Part shown: positions 44,990 through 56,324 of the stretch, one piece after another
How the letters are laid out: each line of letters begins with the position of its first letter
Numbering within the stretch: position 1 is the stretch's first letter
NCBI GenBank assembly: GCA_033980235.1
Contig: CM067067.1
Coordinates: 27,550,451 to 27,614,450 of the forward strand
DNA length: 64,000 nt
Reading direction: 5' to 3'
From: Diadema setosum
Taxonomy: Eukaryota; Echinodermata; Echinoidea; Diadematoida; Diadematidae
The notes under the pieces: generated by a model
What the model was told of the DNA's origin: nothing
What the model saw: only the letters and a program-made list of their open reading frames with translations
Databases searched by the model: none
Position numbers and translations under genes: made by a program

Positions 44990-45679
44990 GAATGTGTGAT
45001 ATTCATGAAAATGTCTGTCTATCCGTCCATCTATCCGTCTGTCTATCCATCCGTCCTTTCATCTGTTCGTTTGTCAGTCCTTCAGTCCGACTGTCCTTCT
45101 GTCCATAATCAATTTTGTAGACAGCCTAACTAAAAAAATGTATGAGGTATCCTTATGTAACTTGGCATGTATATGTATGAGTGGGCGAAGTTGTCAAGTG
45201 AAAATTCTAAATTTCACTTCTTCCTCCATATCTTAGAAGTGGCTCAAGGTATCATTATAACACTTAGTATATGCATGCACTGCCTGACAGTGATTCTCTT
45301 GAAAATTTTAGGGTCAAAGATCAAGGGTCAAAGGCCAGTTTAAGTGCTAAAATGTTATCATTTAATGCTGAAATTAAACATTTTCTCCATACTTTCGAAA
45401 TTACTCAATGCATAAACTTAGAAAAGGGTCAAAAGTCAAGTAAAAATCCTCAAATCCCCACTCCTGCTGTCTTTGACAATATAGCCATTCATCCAATTAA
45501 ACCTAGTTTAAAGAAAGCAAACCCTCAACACATTTGTGACGAACATGTCATTATAATATTTTGCCAGTTATGTCAAACTGACTTCACACATTGTCAAGAC
45601 GTACTATAGACCTATTGGGAGAACCATGCGTAATAGCTAACTAAAGGCATATCAGTCGCCGTAGCGACATTTCTGGTGG
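44990..45679 (+). mobile_element. TATGCCTC-family Helentron-like element, 5'-decayed
   Basis: Begins in a TCTGTC/TCCGTC-rich stretch and contains CCTGACAGTGATTCTCTTG and repeated GGTCAAAGGTCAAG phrases. It ends in AGGCATATCAGTCGCCGTAGCGACATTTCTGG, that is an inner repeat AGGCAT, hairpin GTCGC/GCGAC and CTGG before TGG. Confidence 0.5.
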
Positions 45680-46620
45680 TATTGTATTTTTGGCTTGTAA
45701 TTGATTTTATATTGTACATTTTCTGCCAAATAAGATGATATGATAATGATAATAATATGATTTGTAGATGCCCAAGACATATCTTTAGTTAATGTTGAAT
45801 CATACATTGCCATGGTAACAATGTTTTTTTGCAATAAAAAAACATACAAAAATATTAATGAATTTCGCTAACTCCCTCAGTTTTCGAGCATTTGACCTGA
45901 ACCTTGGTGCACCTGACCACATTGCTTTTAATGCTGCAATTTTTCATGGTACATTAATTTTCATGTGTTTTGCTCTACTTTTGGCTAGCACAAATTCTAA
46001 AACCCACAAAAATATCCTCACAATTTCATCTGCTTATTTTGAATGGATGGCAATTGAACAGGGCGAATTCAAGAACCGGTGAATATGTTTTTTTAGCCTC
46101 TCTGCGCTGAAAATGTGTCGCACAAAAATGTTGATGTTTTCAGTAGTTTGCAAACTTCATCTCTTTTCACTGTGAAACAATGTATTGTGAATAACATTGT
46201 AAACACTCAACACATATGTGGGGAAAAAATCTCATTTTAATGGGTTTTTTTAATGAAAATCATACAAAAATACTGTGGATTCAGATAATTCCTTCACTTT
46301 TTGAGCATTTGACTTGAGATTGTATACATGTGACCAGTGACAGATAGGCAAAAAAAAATAAAAAATCCTCAATGGCGCATGTGGAAGGCTAACCATGTTT
46401 TCCAAGGAAGTGTTATAGTAGGATGGGAATACATAGACAAAATTATAACTAAATCACTTACTTACTAATGACTATTTAGGTATAATGCATGTATGTTGGT
46501 TTATAATATCCACTTCTTTCATTACAGTTATAATCATTAAGTCACAAATGTGTATTTTACAGGTTGTATTGCCCTTTTGTCTGAACTCAATGCCCCTCTT
46601 CTGTTTTTACTTCTTTTCAG

Positions 46621-46816
46621 CAAAATCTGTGTCAGTGCCTGTAGTATGTGTTGTGGTGGAAGGAGGGCCCAATACAATCCAGACAGCATATGAAGCCATC
46701 ATGAATGGGACCCCTGCTGTTGTTGTTGCTGGATCTGGGAGGGCAGCCGATATCTTGGCCTATGCTTTCCAGCACACCAAGGAAATTAAGATGCAAGACG
46801 CAGGAGGGAAGAATAT
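46621..46816 (+). CDS. TRPM-family channel, second exon seen
   Basis: 196 bp, acceptor TTTTCAG at 46620, donor GTAAGC at 46817; phase 1 in, phase 2 out. The translation includes VPVVCVVVEGGPNTIQ and VVVAGSGRAADILAYAF. The P-V-C-V-V-E-G-G-P and G-S-G-R-A-x-D-I-L-A motifs are the most characteristic sequence of the TRPM N-terminal homology region and define its Rossmann-like core. Joining the G from the previous exon gives Ala and keeps the frame open. Upstream in-frame codons before the acceptor are intronic. Strong family call; the paralogue group within TRPM cannot be fixed from this part. Confidence 0.95.
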
Positions 46817-46896
46817 GTAAGCCTCTGTGTGTATTTGCACACATTGAGTACATTCACACACTCTGAAAAAGCAATTCAAATTACAATTCAAATGAC

Positions 46897-48250
46897 GCTT
46901 TTTATGCCTCTGTTACAAAGTGTCACCAGAGGCATAACTTAAAAACTGAGTTATCCTAATGAAATTTGGCATGTGTATGACTATTGTATTAATGGATAAA
47001 TCAACTTTTGGGGGCACATTCTGAAGGTCAAAAGTCAAGGTCAAATTTTCTACTACTTTATGTAGTGCCTTAAGGTGTTTTCTTGAAACTTAGTGTATAC
47101 ATCTAGTACCAAATAGAGGTTCTGTAGGGAAAGTTTGGGCCTAGGGTCAAAGGACAAAGGTCAAGTGAAAATGCTGCAATTGCACTTTTTCTGCATATCT
47201 CCGAAATGGCTCAAGGAATCTTTATGAAACCTATTACATGTATATACTGCCTGTCAGTGATCCTCTTGGGACTTTTGGGGTCATAGGGTCAAAGGCCAAG
47301 GTCAAATTCTCAAAATTTCACTAATTCCCTCATATCTATGCAATGCCTGTAGGTATTTTCTTGGAACTTAGAGTATAAGGCCGCGTTCATGCGAATTTCA
47401 AACATGAATCATGATTCAAAACAGCGTTTCAAATCACGGTCTCAGCGGAAGAGCGTTCATGCGGGCATTCGCAATGCTGATTCTGGCTTAGCTCATCCTT
47501 TGCCATTGCGCAGCGCACTGCGCAGTTTGACCTTGTCTACGTCTCTGCAACTCGAGCCAGACCTCCTTATTCCAACTGTACAGGCCTTTACGTTTTTATT
47601 TCGGTGAATACTTTCCGATAAGCTGTGGCATTCAGGCTCTGCCCACATATTGAGGAACAGATCGAGGAATAATCCTAATTCTTTATCTCTCCAATTGTTT
47701 CCCTTGGTAGACACAGCGCTGCAGCCATTACTTTTATCAACTCAATCGGAGAGTAATTACATGTATTATTATATTAAACATTTAACGTTAGATACTAGCA
47801 TAGAATCGGTGTATGGCGTTGATGTAAACAAACAAGTACAAGTATGGTACCAAAACACACGATTCATAAGAGGTACACAAGCGCGCGAACAGAACTAGAA
47901 GCTGTGGGATACCCCATGAGACACGCATGCGCACAGCACACAATGACGTCATAGAATCATGATTGAAATCATGGTTGCGTTCATGCGGTTTCTGCGATCG
48001 TGATTCTGGCAGAATCATGATTCAAAACGCCCTTTTTTTCGCGTTTCAGATCGGCGTTTTGAAACGCATTTAAATGGAAAAATCGCATGAACGCAACGCA
48101 ACTAAACATGTTTAGCGACTAAACGTGTTTAGAAACGCAATTCTAGTTTCGCATGAATGCAGCCTTAGAATCATGCATTACCAGATAAAGATTTTCGTGG
48201 AAAGTTTTGAGGCACATTGGTATGCATGCATCCCTTACTTGAGGATCCTT
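46897..48250 (+). mobile_element. TATGCCTC-family Helentron-like element, interrupted by a MITE
   Basis: Starts with TTTTTATGCCTCTG and the inverse CAGAGGCATAA (hairpin around ACAAAGTGTCAC), followed by GAAATTTGGCATGTGTATGA and GGTCAAAG phrases shared with 50388-50986 and 54817-55520. The insertion at 47378 splits it. The expected 3' hairpin end is not seen. Confidence 0.5.
47376..48167. mobile_element. TA-flanked MITE (788 bp) nested in the Helentron-like element
   Basis: Ends AGGCCGCGTTCATGCGAA (47378) and reversed AGGCTGCATTCATGCGAA (ending 48165), with TA at 47376-47377 and 48166-48167. Subterminal AATCATGATTCAAAAC recurs in both halves. The frames inside are not genes. Confidence 0.82.
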
Positions 48251-49666
48251 GACCTATTTGATGATTGCATTTTTTATGTAAACTGATGTTTGTGCTCTTC
48301 GGCCAATAAAACAAACGATAAAAGGAAAGGTCTGCATTGACTCTGTTTTCTAGAGTCATCTGTCTCTTTCTCTCTCTCTCTCTCTCTGTCACTGATAATC
48401 ACTCACATGACGGAGCTACAGTTGTATTCATTAATTTAGCCTTTGTCAGTGACTCTCCTGCTGTAGTAATTAGAAGAGAAGCAAGCACAAACTCTTCACA
48501 CAAGACACTTTCAAGCCACCAACAAAAGACAAGCCTCAATGAGATTACCTTTATCCTCTTGAGGTTTTTTTAGCTTGAACATTTCAATTTGATTAGTTTC
48601 TTTGCGAAAATCCCTGCAAATCAGTAGAGCTCTGTTCATTGAAGCTCATGCCCAATGCATAATGCACTGACCTCTAATGAGTGGGAATCTTTGTAGCAAA
48701 AGTGATAAACAGAATTATACAGTATTGAATCATTCAGCAGGGGTCTGTATAGCTGAGGCTTTCTATGGACTATTAAACAATAATCACTTTCATGGATCAT
48801 CAAATGCCCAGACACTGATACAGTTAGGTTCTACTCTCTTTTTCCTGCATTTGTCAGGGGTAACAACACAGGATGCCACAGTGTTTGGCTGTAAAGAATA
48901 AAGAATTCAATAGAATGAATCAGTCTACCAGTTTATGACAGAACTTGTTATTGATCTAAAAAATAAAAAAAATAAAAAAATAACTTCCCCCTGGCCAAGG
49001 TATGCTACATGAACTATAACAAGCTGAGTTTGAGCAAAATCCCTCAGGGTCAAAATTCAAAGGTCACTAAACTTAGGCAAAAAAGAGGGGGCATTTTCAG
49101 GCGTATCTTGATGTGAGAATGTCCTTTGAAGTTAAATAAAATGTAATTGGAAGTTAGAATTAAACATGCAACTCTCTGTTCCTAGTGGCAAGATTTAATC
49201 TAGTTTTGTCTGTTTTTCTTGTGTTAATAGCTGCTGACCTAGCCAATCTTTGTTCATTGTGCCATTGTTTTTCCTAAACGCAAGATTGGCAAAGATTGCA
49301 CAATCATTGATGATCAGATCAGAATCATTCGCACATTCCTTGGTCACTGGTCCAAATCAATGAAATTGTTCAGAAAATTTATTTATTGAAGGTCCACATA
49401 CAAATGTCAGTTACTGATTTACATGAGAATGCAGATGTATTCAAGCTCAAGTGTTTTCATTTAAACAGCTGCATGTACACTTGTACTGTGTGAGCAGTGA
49501 TTGTCTCTTGCCTATTGTTATTTTTACTATATCATCACTATTCAAATACTATCATAAACAAGATACTCAGTGATACCAACACTTCCATAATTGTCATTTT
49601 ATGAGTCTTTTTTGTGCTTATTTTACAATAATTAATGGCAATATAATTATGCAATAAATATTTCAG

Positions 49667-49866
49667 CATGAAGAATGTGATGAAAGATGACGACAAGGTG
49701 GTGGTCGCAGAAATGATTGAAAAGGAGTTTGGTCAGAAAGATCTGGACATTCACCTAACTCGAATTGAGGCTTGTATCCAGCACCGCCATCTTATCACTG
49801 TCTACGAGCTTAGTGCAAGCACCAGCATGGATATTGATGGTGCCATCCTGCATGCCCTCTTGAAAG
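49667..49866 (+). CDS. TRPM-family channel, third exon seen
   Basis: 200 bp between TTTCAG and GTAGGA; phase 2 in (AT+C gives Ile), phase 1 out. It encodes KNVMKDDDKVVVAEMIEKEF, then CIQHRHLITVYEL and MDIDGAILHALLK. The block L-I-T-V-Y/F ... D-I-D-x-A-I-L-x-A-L-L-K is a standard TRPM landmark that closes the second homology region and leads into the ankyrin-like helical repeats. The charged DDDK stretch before it is typical of a surface loop. The donor is followed directly by decayed repeat sequence. Confidence 0.95.
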
Positions 49867-49921
49867 GTAGGAAACTTGAGTTCATACATGGGTTAGGAGC
49901 AGTCTTGGGACTTTTGTTATT

Positions 49922-50152
49922 AGCTCACCGATTTTCACCAAACTTCCAAAACTGCATAGTCCAACATTCTGTAAAGTAAATTGTACCTTGCAGGTATTTT
50001 TGCCAGTGTGATGGAATATGCAAATGGACACCATGCCCCCAGCTCTCAAAGCTACCCCACCACGTTTCCAATGTTCTCAGGTAAGAATCGCCAGAATGCA
50101 TGGAAAGTGAACTTGCGATACTCAGGTGAGCGCGAGACCCCCGGGTCTCTTG
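49922..50152 (+). mobile_element. AGCTCACC-family element, internally deleted copy
   Basis: Starts TTAGCTCACCGATTTTCACC; ends GATACTCAGGTGAGCGCGAG, hairpin GAGACCC/GGGTCTC and TTGTTGG. The core differs from other copies. Confidence 0.55.
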
Positions 50153-50193
50153 TTGGTCTTAACCTGTTTCCTCAAAATTCGTGCAATTAAGAG

Positions 50194-50377
50194 CAGGGGT
50201 CGCACTTAACTTTTTTTTTAACTAGCCAGGCGGACTACTTAGAATCAATTTTGACACTGAAGCAATATTTTGGCTAGCCAAACGGACTAGTTACTACAGA
50301 ATTTTATAATTTTTAGCTAGTCCGACGTGATTTTGGGTGGCCAATGGCCAGCGGACCATCGCCAATTTCGAACCCTG
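50194..50377. mobile_element. hAT-like MITE (184 bp)
   Basis: Ends CAGGGGTCG and reversed CAGGGTTCG, flanked by AAGAG on both sides. The interior has two inverted or direct GGCTAGCCAAACGGACTAG-like blocks. CAGGG ends are typical of hAT. Confidence 0.6.
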
Positions 50378-50387
50378 AAGAGGGATT

Positions 50388-50986
50388 TTTATCCCTCCAC
50401 CACAAAGTGTCACCAGAGGCATTATGTTTTTGGGTTGTCGTTCCATGCTTCCATCCGTCCGTTTTGTGGACATTATAATTTAAAAACATTTTAAGGCATC
50501 CCAATGAAACTTGGCATATGTATGTATGAGTGGATGAAGTTGTGCTTATAAACTTTTGGGTGCACATGCTCTCATGGCATCAAAGGTTAAGGGAAAAAGT
50601 TGAAACATCACAATTTTCTCATTAAAACAAACAAAAATATAAAACAAAAACTTGAAAGTATTTTCATGATAATGGATGTTACGACAATACCAGTTAGTGA
50701 TTACTTGAAGAATTGTGGGCCATGGGGTAAAAGGGCAAGGGTCAAATGTCAAGTGAAAATGGTCAAATCCCCAAAAACCTGCTCTCTTTAAATAAACAAT
50801 TTAGCCATCCATCCAAACCAAACCTAGTTTGAGGAAAGTAAACACTGGACACATATGTGTCACTTCCATTTTCTGCCAATTATGTGAAACTGTTGTCTCA
50901 TATTGTCAACACACTCTCTACATATTGGGAGAACTGTGCATTATTGCAGAGGCATACCAGTCGCCATAGCGACATTTGTAGTTAAA
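50388..50986 (+). mobile_element. TATGCCTC-family Helentron-like element, fullest copy
   Basis: Left: ATCCCTCCACC...CACCAGAGGCATTATG. Right: GCAGAGGCATACCAGTCGCCATAGCGACATTTGTAG|TT, giving an inner inverted repeat, hairpin GTCGC/GCGAC and a CTAG-like end. Confidence 0.6.
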
Positions 50987-51147
50987 CTGGTTTTTCAATG
51001 TCAGTTTTCTTTTTAAAATATGGGCAAGTTCAAGGTAAAACATGCATTACATATAGGCATTTTAGAGGCTTATATGGCCTGAAAATAGTGCAAAGGGACT
51101 TTGATTATATTGAACTTCATCATGATGGTTGATATCTAGGAGAAGAA

Positions 51148-53204
51148 CAGAGCTGCCAAGTCTCCCTGATTTTCCAGGAGTCTTCCTGAAAATGTCAAAA
51201 TCTGTCCATGTCTGAATAAGAGAATATAAAAATCTCCCTGATTTAGGAATTATTTTGCCCATTGAAGTGCATACATGTCACATAGTGACCTCGCACCTTG
51301 TCACTCTGTGGTTTTATTATTATACCCCCGCCAAACGAAGTTTGAAGGGGGTATATAGGAATCAGCGGACGGTCGGGCGGTCTGTCGGGCGGGCGGTCGG
51401 TCCGTTGCAAATCTTGCGTCGCGAACTACTTCCTCAGTTTTCAACCGATTCCCATAAAACTTGGCACAGATGTGTGCCTTGGGTTGTAGATGTGCAAGAC
51501 GTATTTTTTGACAGTACCCAAAAGTACATTGCCATGGTAACGGCATATTATGGGCAAAAATGGGTACAAATCTTGCGTCACGAACTCCTCCCACAGTTTT
51601 TGATCAATTTTTATGAAATTAGGTACAGATGTTCATCTGAATATGTTAATGTGCAAGACACATATTTCCGCAGTGGCAAAAAGTGCGTTGCCATGGTAAC
51701 GGCATGTTATTGGTAAAATATAGGGCAAAATGCTTCATGGCAAAACTGCTTCATCAGTGTTCTTCTATTCTCATGGAATTCATATTGAATGTTTGTCTTA
51801 GGATATAGGTCAGCATGATACATTTCTTGACAGTGACAAAAAGTATGTTGCCATGGTAACAGCTCACATATTATGAGCCAAAATGATGGAAAATTTTGTG
51901 TTGCAAACTACTTCCTCAGTTTTTGCCCAATTTCCATGAAACTTGGTACAGATGTGTGCCTTTGGTTGTAGATGTGCAAGACGCATTTTTCGACAGTACC
52001 CGAAAGTACGTTGCCATGGTAATGGCATATTAATGGCAGAAGATCAAGGAAAGATCTTGCGGATTTAACTACTTCCTCAGTTTTTTGACCAAAGCTTATG
52101 AAATGTTGTTTGGCGGGGGTATAACCTGTCGCTGTAGCGACATTTCTAGTTATTTTTTTTTAGACATGCTAGTTCATCTACTAATAACTAACCGTTATCG
52201 CTACAGTACACTGCCACACTAAAAATTGTAAACACGATTGAATTCTCGTGCACACAAATCCATGTTTGACTGACCGTTTGACACCACTTTGGTTATTTAC
52301 TCATGTGTAAATTCTACACAAGGGTAATGATGGCCTTGTGAAGGAACTTGGCATTATCTCTATACAATCGCATAAAAATTATCATTAGTGTGAGCACTCA
52401 AGTTACATACTGTACGTAGTCGACGTCTGCATTGGCTATACCAATACACGCAGCCTCTAATACACCACACGTCCAATACAGCGCTGTCTGTGTTCGCAAG
52501 ATGTCCCCAAAACGTCTTGACATCGTCCATCATCCCCCAGCCGGATCCAGATCGTCGACCTCCACTGCTAAACCCTCAGCACAGCATGACGAGCGTCACG
52601 ATCATTGTCTTCGATGAGAGCTCACCGACCTCCACTGCTAAACTGTCAGCACGACGAATGTTACGGTCATTGTCCACGATGAGAGCTGGCTTTCCTATCG
52701 TGGTCGTCCATGCTTCATATCATGCTCTCCTCGCTACCTTGTATATCTTATGTTACGCACGTCAACATTCCTTGTTGTGCTATCGTATCTATCGTATGCA
52801 CCAAAAAAACCTGTCATTACACACATCTCCCATATCTACTGATCCCTACTACGTACATACAACGTAACCCCCGGTACTGTGCTACATCCTATGCTGACCG
52901 CGGCGAGCTGAGCGTGGGCGTGTGTCAGCTGTTTACCTATGGTCTACTGATTTGCATACGATGAATAAACAACTACGCAAATTTCCAAGCCCACCATATC
53001 TTGGCTATTTCCTCTGATTTAAGATTATTATACTGTTCTCCTGTAACAAAAGATGCAACTGCTGTGATCTATCATTAAGCATATTTGATACATATCTGTA
53101 AACCTAAGAAAATACATTTTCCATCCTGACAATATATCAAACAGATATCCCTGATTGCTGTGTGGAATCTCCCTGATTTGGATATGGGAATGTTAGCAGA
53201 TCTG
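51148..53204. mobile_element. hAT-like element (2.06 kb) with a nested insertion
   Basis: Ends CAGAGCTGCCAA (51148) and reversed CAGATCTGCTAA (ending 53204), with CTCCCTGATTT repeats just inside both. GAAGAA lies directly outside each end (51142-51147, 53205-53210). No transposase remains. Confidence 0.5.
51321..52150 (+). mobile_element. Pearl/HINE-like element with four X-box units
   Basis: Inverted repeats TATACCCCCGCCAAAC (51321-51336, reversed 52108-52123) flank four units of about 160 bp, each with (G/A)TTGCCATGGTAA(C/T). Then follows the hairpin TGTCGC/GCGACA and TTTCTAG|TT. Relative of 37254-39605; its 3' hairpin matches the TATGCCTC family instead. Confidence 0.7.
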
Positions 53205-53239
53205 GAAGAATGATCTCATGTAAAAAATGACAACAAATG

Positions 53240-54765
53240 AGCCTTGTCCAGTTCGGCACCCCGGTCTCACTACCAAACAACGAAACCAGCTAGAAAGGAT
53301 TAAAAAAAGAGCCCTCAGAGTTGTGCTTGGACATTTATATTAGACATATGATAATGCCCTGCAAATAACCAATCTCCAATCTCTCTATGAAAGAAGAATG
53401 GATTTGTGCAGTCAATTTGCAAAATCATCGTTAAAATCACCCCACTTTCGAGAATAGCTGCCCGCTCCTAAACAAAACCCATACTCTGGTTCCCTGAGGA
53501 GAGTCGTCCCATTCACTGGTGTCAGGTGCAGAACGAATAGCTACAAGAAAAGCCCCATACCATTTCTAGTGGACCTAATGAATAAATTGTAATGTACAGG
53601 TATGTGCATAAATGCACAACGTATGCCGAGTTTTAAAGTCGCCGCTTCTTACATTATATTATTTACATTTTGTTTTTGTATTTTGAAATTAGTAACGTCT
53701 TGTGATTTTAGTACACAACCCATGTTTACTCGCGTCTGAAGGTACAGCGTATGATTTTCATGAAACGCAGTGCGTTTACACACGTATTGAATATCAGACA
53801 TTTGGGGGGGGGGGCTGGGGGGGGGGCTTGTGTCATTAGTTCAGAGTCTAAAGGTTTATGGTTAAGAGAATAGAAAGGAATCAAGTTACATGTTTATGAA
53901 ATTGAATACATGCATGTATGGTTTAAAGTTTTGGTGAAAGTTCAAGACTCAACTATTTAATACCAGAATCATATTATCATTACTGTTGTTGCATAATAAT
54001 GTTCAGACTTGCCTAGTGTATTTATTTCTGTATTCATTTTGATAATCAAAGAACTGGTATGAAGATTGAATAATTTGAAGTATAGGATGCAGAAGCTTAA
54101 TATATAGATATATGTTTATGTTAGTATTTGTCCTTATTTCAACTGAAGTGCAATAATGTGCTTTCATCTGTATGTTCATTATGTTTGAATTGTCTGTTTT
54201 TATATTTATCCAGATTCATACATCTTCTTTCCTTCCTTTTCTCCTCTGCTCACTCCTCTTCTTCTCCTCCTTTATCCTTACATTTCTCCTGCTCTCCCTT
54301 TATGCCTCCCTTTTCTTCTCCCCCAGCCTTAGTTTCTTTTTTCTCCTCTCTCCCCTCACTCTGTTCCTGTCTCAGCCTCACACTTCATGTAGCATTCTCT
54401 ATCTCTCAACATTCCTCATTCCACGCCTCCTCTCTTCTTCTCGTATACCCTCTTTATTAGCTGAAAGGGTTGTGATATGTCAATAATGGAGGATATAAGG
54501 TACATATGTAAACCAGGTTTGATTTTTTTTTTCACTCAACTCTGCTTTTGTTGTAATATGTGTTATATACTGAATGTATTGCCACTATTGATGTTCTGAG
54601 GATTTGTTGTTGTTGCTGTCGTAATGATTGTATTTTGTTCATGTTTTGTATATGTAATATATTTTGTCTCACTGTATTTTTATTGATGTAAATCAGACGC
54701 AATTCAGCCATTTGGCTGCAAAGTTTGATGATCAATAAACCAGTCGTTCATCCATTCATTCTTGA
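53240..54765 (+). mobile_element. Decayed CR1-like LINE 3' part
   Basis: 53241-53600 carries, over shifted frames with stops, the C-terminal RT pattern QLERI.KRALRVVLG, ITNLQSLYERRMDLC and RCRTNRYKKSPIPF. It continues through an unassigned 3' UTR that includes a pyrimidine-rich stretch (54220-54460) and ends near CAATAAACCAGTCGTTCATCCATTCATTC, a typical LINE 3' tail. Same strand as the TRPM gene. Confidence 0.6.
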
Positions 54766-54816
54766 CAATTCTGTTTTAGAAGGAAAAAAATGTGCTGTTG
54801 AAGTATGGGACCAGGA

Positions 54817-55520
54817 AAACAAAAATTATGCCTCCACCTGTAACTGTTGCCTTTAAGCATTTAGGTTTTTGGATTGTCTGTCCATCCGTCCTTCTGTCTG
54901 TCATTGATTTTGTAAACAGCATCATTTAAGAATCAGATATTTCCGAATGAAACTTGGCTTATGTATATGTATGAATGGAGGAAGCTGTGCCTAGGGTGCA
55001 CAAACTCGAGTCAAGGGAACTATTTCCCCCAAAGATCTGCAATGCCTGCAGTTATTTTCATGAAACTTGGTGTATACATATCAGAGATGATTCTTAAGAG
55101 AAGTTTTGGGCCATGAGATCAAAGGTCAAAGGAAAGTGAAATTGCTAAAATTTACTTTTTTCTCCATATTTCATGAAATCAAGTACAAATGCTTATACTG
55201 CCTGACAGTGATTCTCTTTTGAAATTTGGAGTCCTTGGGTCAAAGGTCAAGTTTCGAGGTTATGTAATTCAGTTCTATGCTGAAATCACTTCATTTTCTT
55301 TGTACTTTGGAGATTACTCCATACCTAATGGAGATTACTCCATACCTACACTTTATTAAATTATATGTACATTTTATGCATTACTGCGCAATGATTCTGT
55401 ATGGAAAGGTTAGGACCATTGGGTCGTAGGTCAAGTGAAAATGTTTTAATTGTCAATGTTTGCTATTTTTCTACATTGTAGTTAATGACATTGCATCAAG
55501 GGGCACTCCAGGGAAGTTTC
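54817..55520 (+). mobile_element. TATGCCTC-family Helentron-like element, 3'-decayed
   Basis: Left AATTATGCCTCCACC, then TCCATCCGTCCTTCTGTCTG, GAAACTTGGCTTATGTATATG and GGTCAAAGGTCAAG phrases. No clear hairpin end found. Confidence 0.5.
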
Positions 55521-55771
55521 AGCATTAGTGAGAAACCTTAATTCATCTTTGAGATCATATGAGCATAAATGCTCATGGGGCTTTTGACCCTGTCAGTTAA
55601 AATATTGCTCTATTTTGCGAACTTAAACTGTGTATTTGTGCACATTTTGATAACAGCTGTTTTTGTATTATAGCACATACAAGTTGTAGATGTCTTTGTA
55701 CTTATTTCTACTGTAGAATCTTTGATTAGAGAAACATTGAGAGTGCATGCTTTCAGTGACTTTAACACAGC

Positions 55772-55820
55772 GCCAAGTTGTGATGACTGAAAAATGAAAT
55801 ATTCATCACAGAATTCAGCA
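55772..55820. repeat. 49-bp direct repeat, upstream copy
   Basis: Identical over 49 bases to 56276-56324. Contains the hairpin TGTGATGA/TCATCACA. The pair flanks the fourth TRPM exon. Confidence 0.9.
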
Positions 55821-55957
55821 CTTTTCGAGCAGAAATCAGGGTACAGAGTGGTTTGTGCTATAATTTTACAATGCACACAAAGACCAATAATTGTACCGTT
55901 ATACTTTGTTGAGCAGTAAGCTTGATGAAAGTTGTTCTAATATATAATTTGGTACAG

Positions 55958-56058
55958 CAAACAAAGGAAGGATGCAGGACCAGTTGCGACTTGCTCTTAT
56001 CTGGAATCGTGTTGATGTTGCCAAGCGGGAGATTTTCACAGATGACAGAGAGTGGGGG
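55958..56058 (+). CDS. TRPM-family channel, fourth exon seen
   Basis: 101 bp, acceptor GGTACAG, donor GTAAGA; phase 1 in (G+CA gives Ala), phase 0 out. It encodes NKGRMQDQLRLALIWNRVDV and AKREIFTDDREWG. D-Q-L-x-L-A-L-x-W-N-R-V-D-x-A-x-x-E-I-F is a signature of the TRPM third homology region, a helical ankyrin-like repeat stack. The short size is usual for this area of the gene. A perfect 49-bp repeat lies on each side, about 140 bp upstream and 220 bp downstream. Confidence 0.94.
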
Positions 56059-56275
56059 GTAAGAATTTGTACTCCTATATACAATTTTAGGCAGCAGGGT
56101 TTGTCTACATTTTTATTTGACAAGTGAAATTACCACTTATTGTTTGTTTGTTTTTTATAAGCACAAATTTCAGCATTGATATCAGTCATGGTGAGTATGA
56201 AAGTTGAAGTAATTTTTCTCAGTGATTAAGTGGTCCTTTCTGTAAGTGTTATCATGAAGGAAGGCTGATGGAAAT

Positions 56276-56324
56276 GCCAAGTTGTGATGACTGAAAAATG
56301 AAATATTCATCACAGAATTCAGCA
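56276..56324. repeat. 49-bp direct repeat, downstream copy
   Basis: Identical to 55772-55820; spacing 504 bp start to start. Confidence 0.9.

Larger units (their letters stand above)
40643..46620 (+). other. TRPM intron (about 6 kb), repeat-filled
   Basis: Holds a half-copy of the TTAA MITE (41121-41425), duplicated modules with TTTGACCCTAATTTACC (41508, 42178), a tRNA-like sequence (42486-42566), a repeat ending in a hairpin (43810-43837), two Helentron-like elements (44030-44523; about 44990-45679), a dispersed repeat (44535-44980) and decayed X-box-type core units (45795-46370). No further exon seen. Confidence 0.6.
46817..49666 (+). other. TRPM intron (2.85 kb)
   Basis: Contains a TATGCCTC-family element (46897-about 48250) split by a MITE (47378-48165), a (CT)n run at 48361-48389, and otherwise unassigned AT-rich sequence from 48250 to 49666. 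Confidence 0.6.
49867..55957 (+). other. TRPM intron (about 6.1 kb) packed with mobile elements
   Basis: In order: AGCTCACC-family relic (49922-50152), hAT-like MITE (50194-50377), TATGCCTC-family element (50388-50986), a 2.06-kb hAT-like element (51148-53204) containing a pearl-type element (51321-52150), a LINE relic (53240-54765), and another TATGCCTC-family copy (54817-55520). No exon recognised. Confidence 0.65.

Noticed and set aside
51255..51716. 153-codon frame
   Set aside because: Lies within the tandem core of a pearl/HINE-like element and repeats residues with the DNA units.
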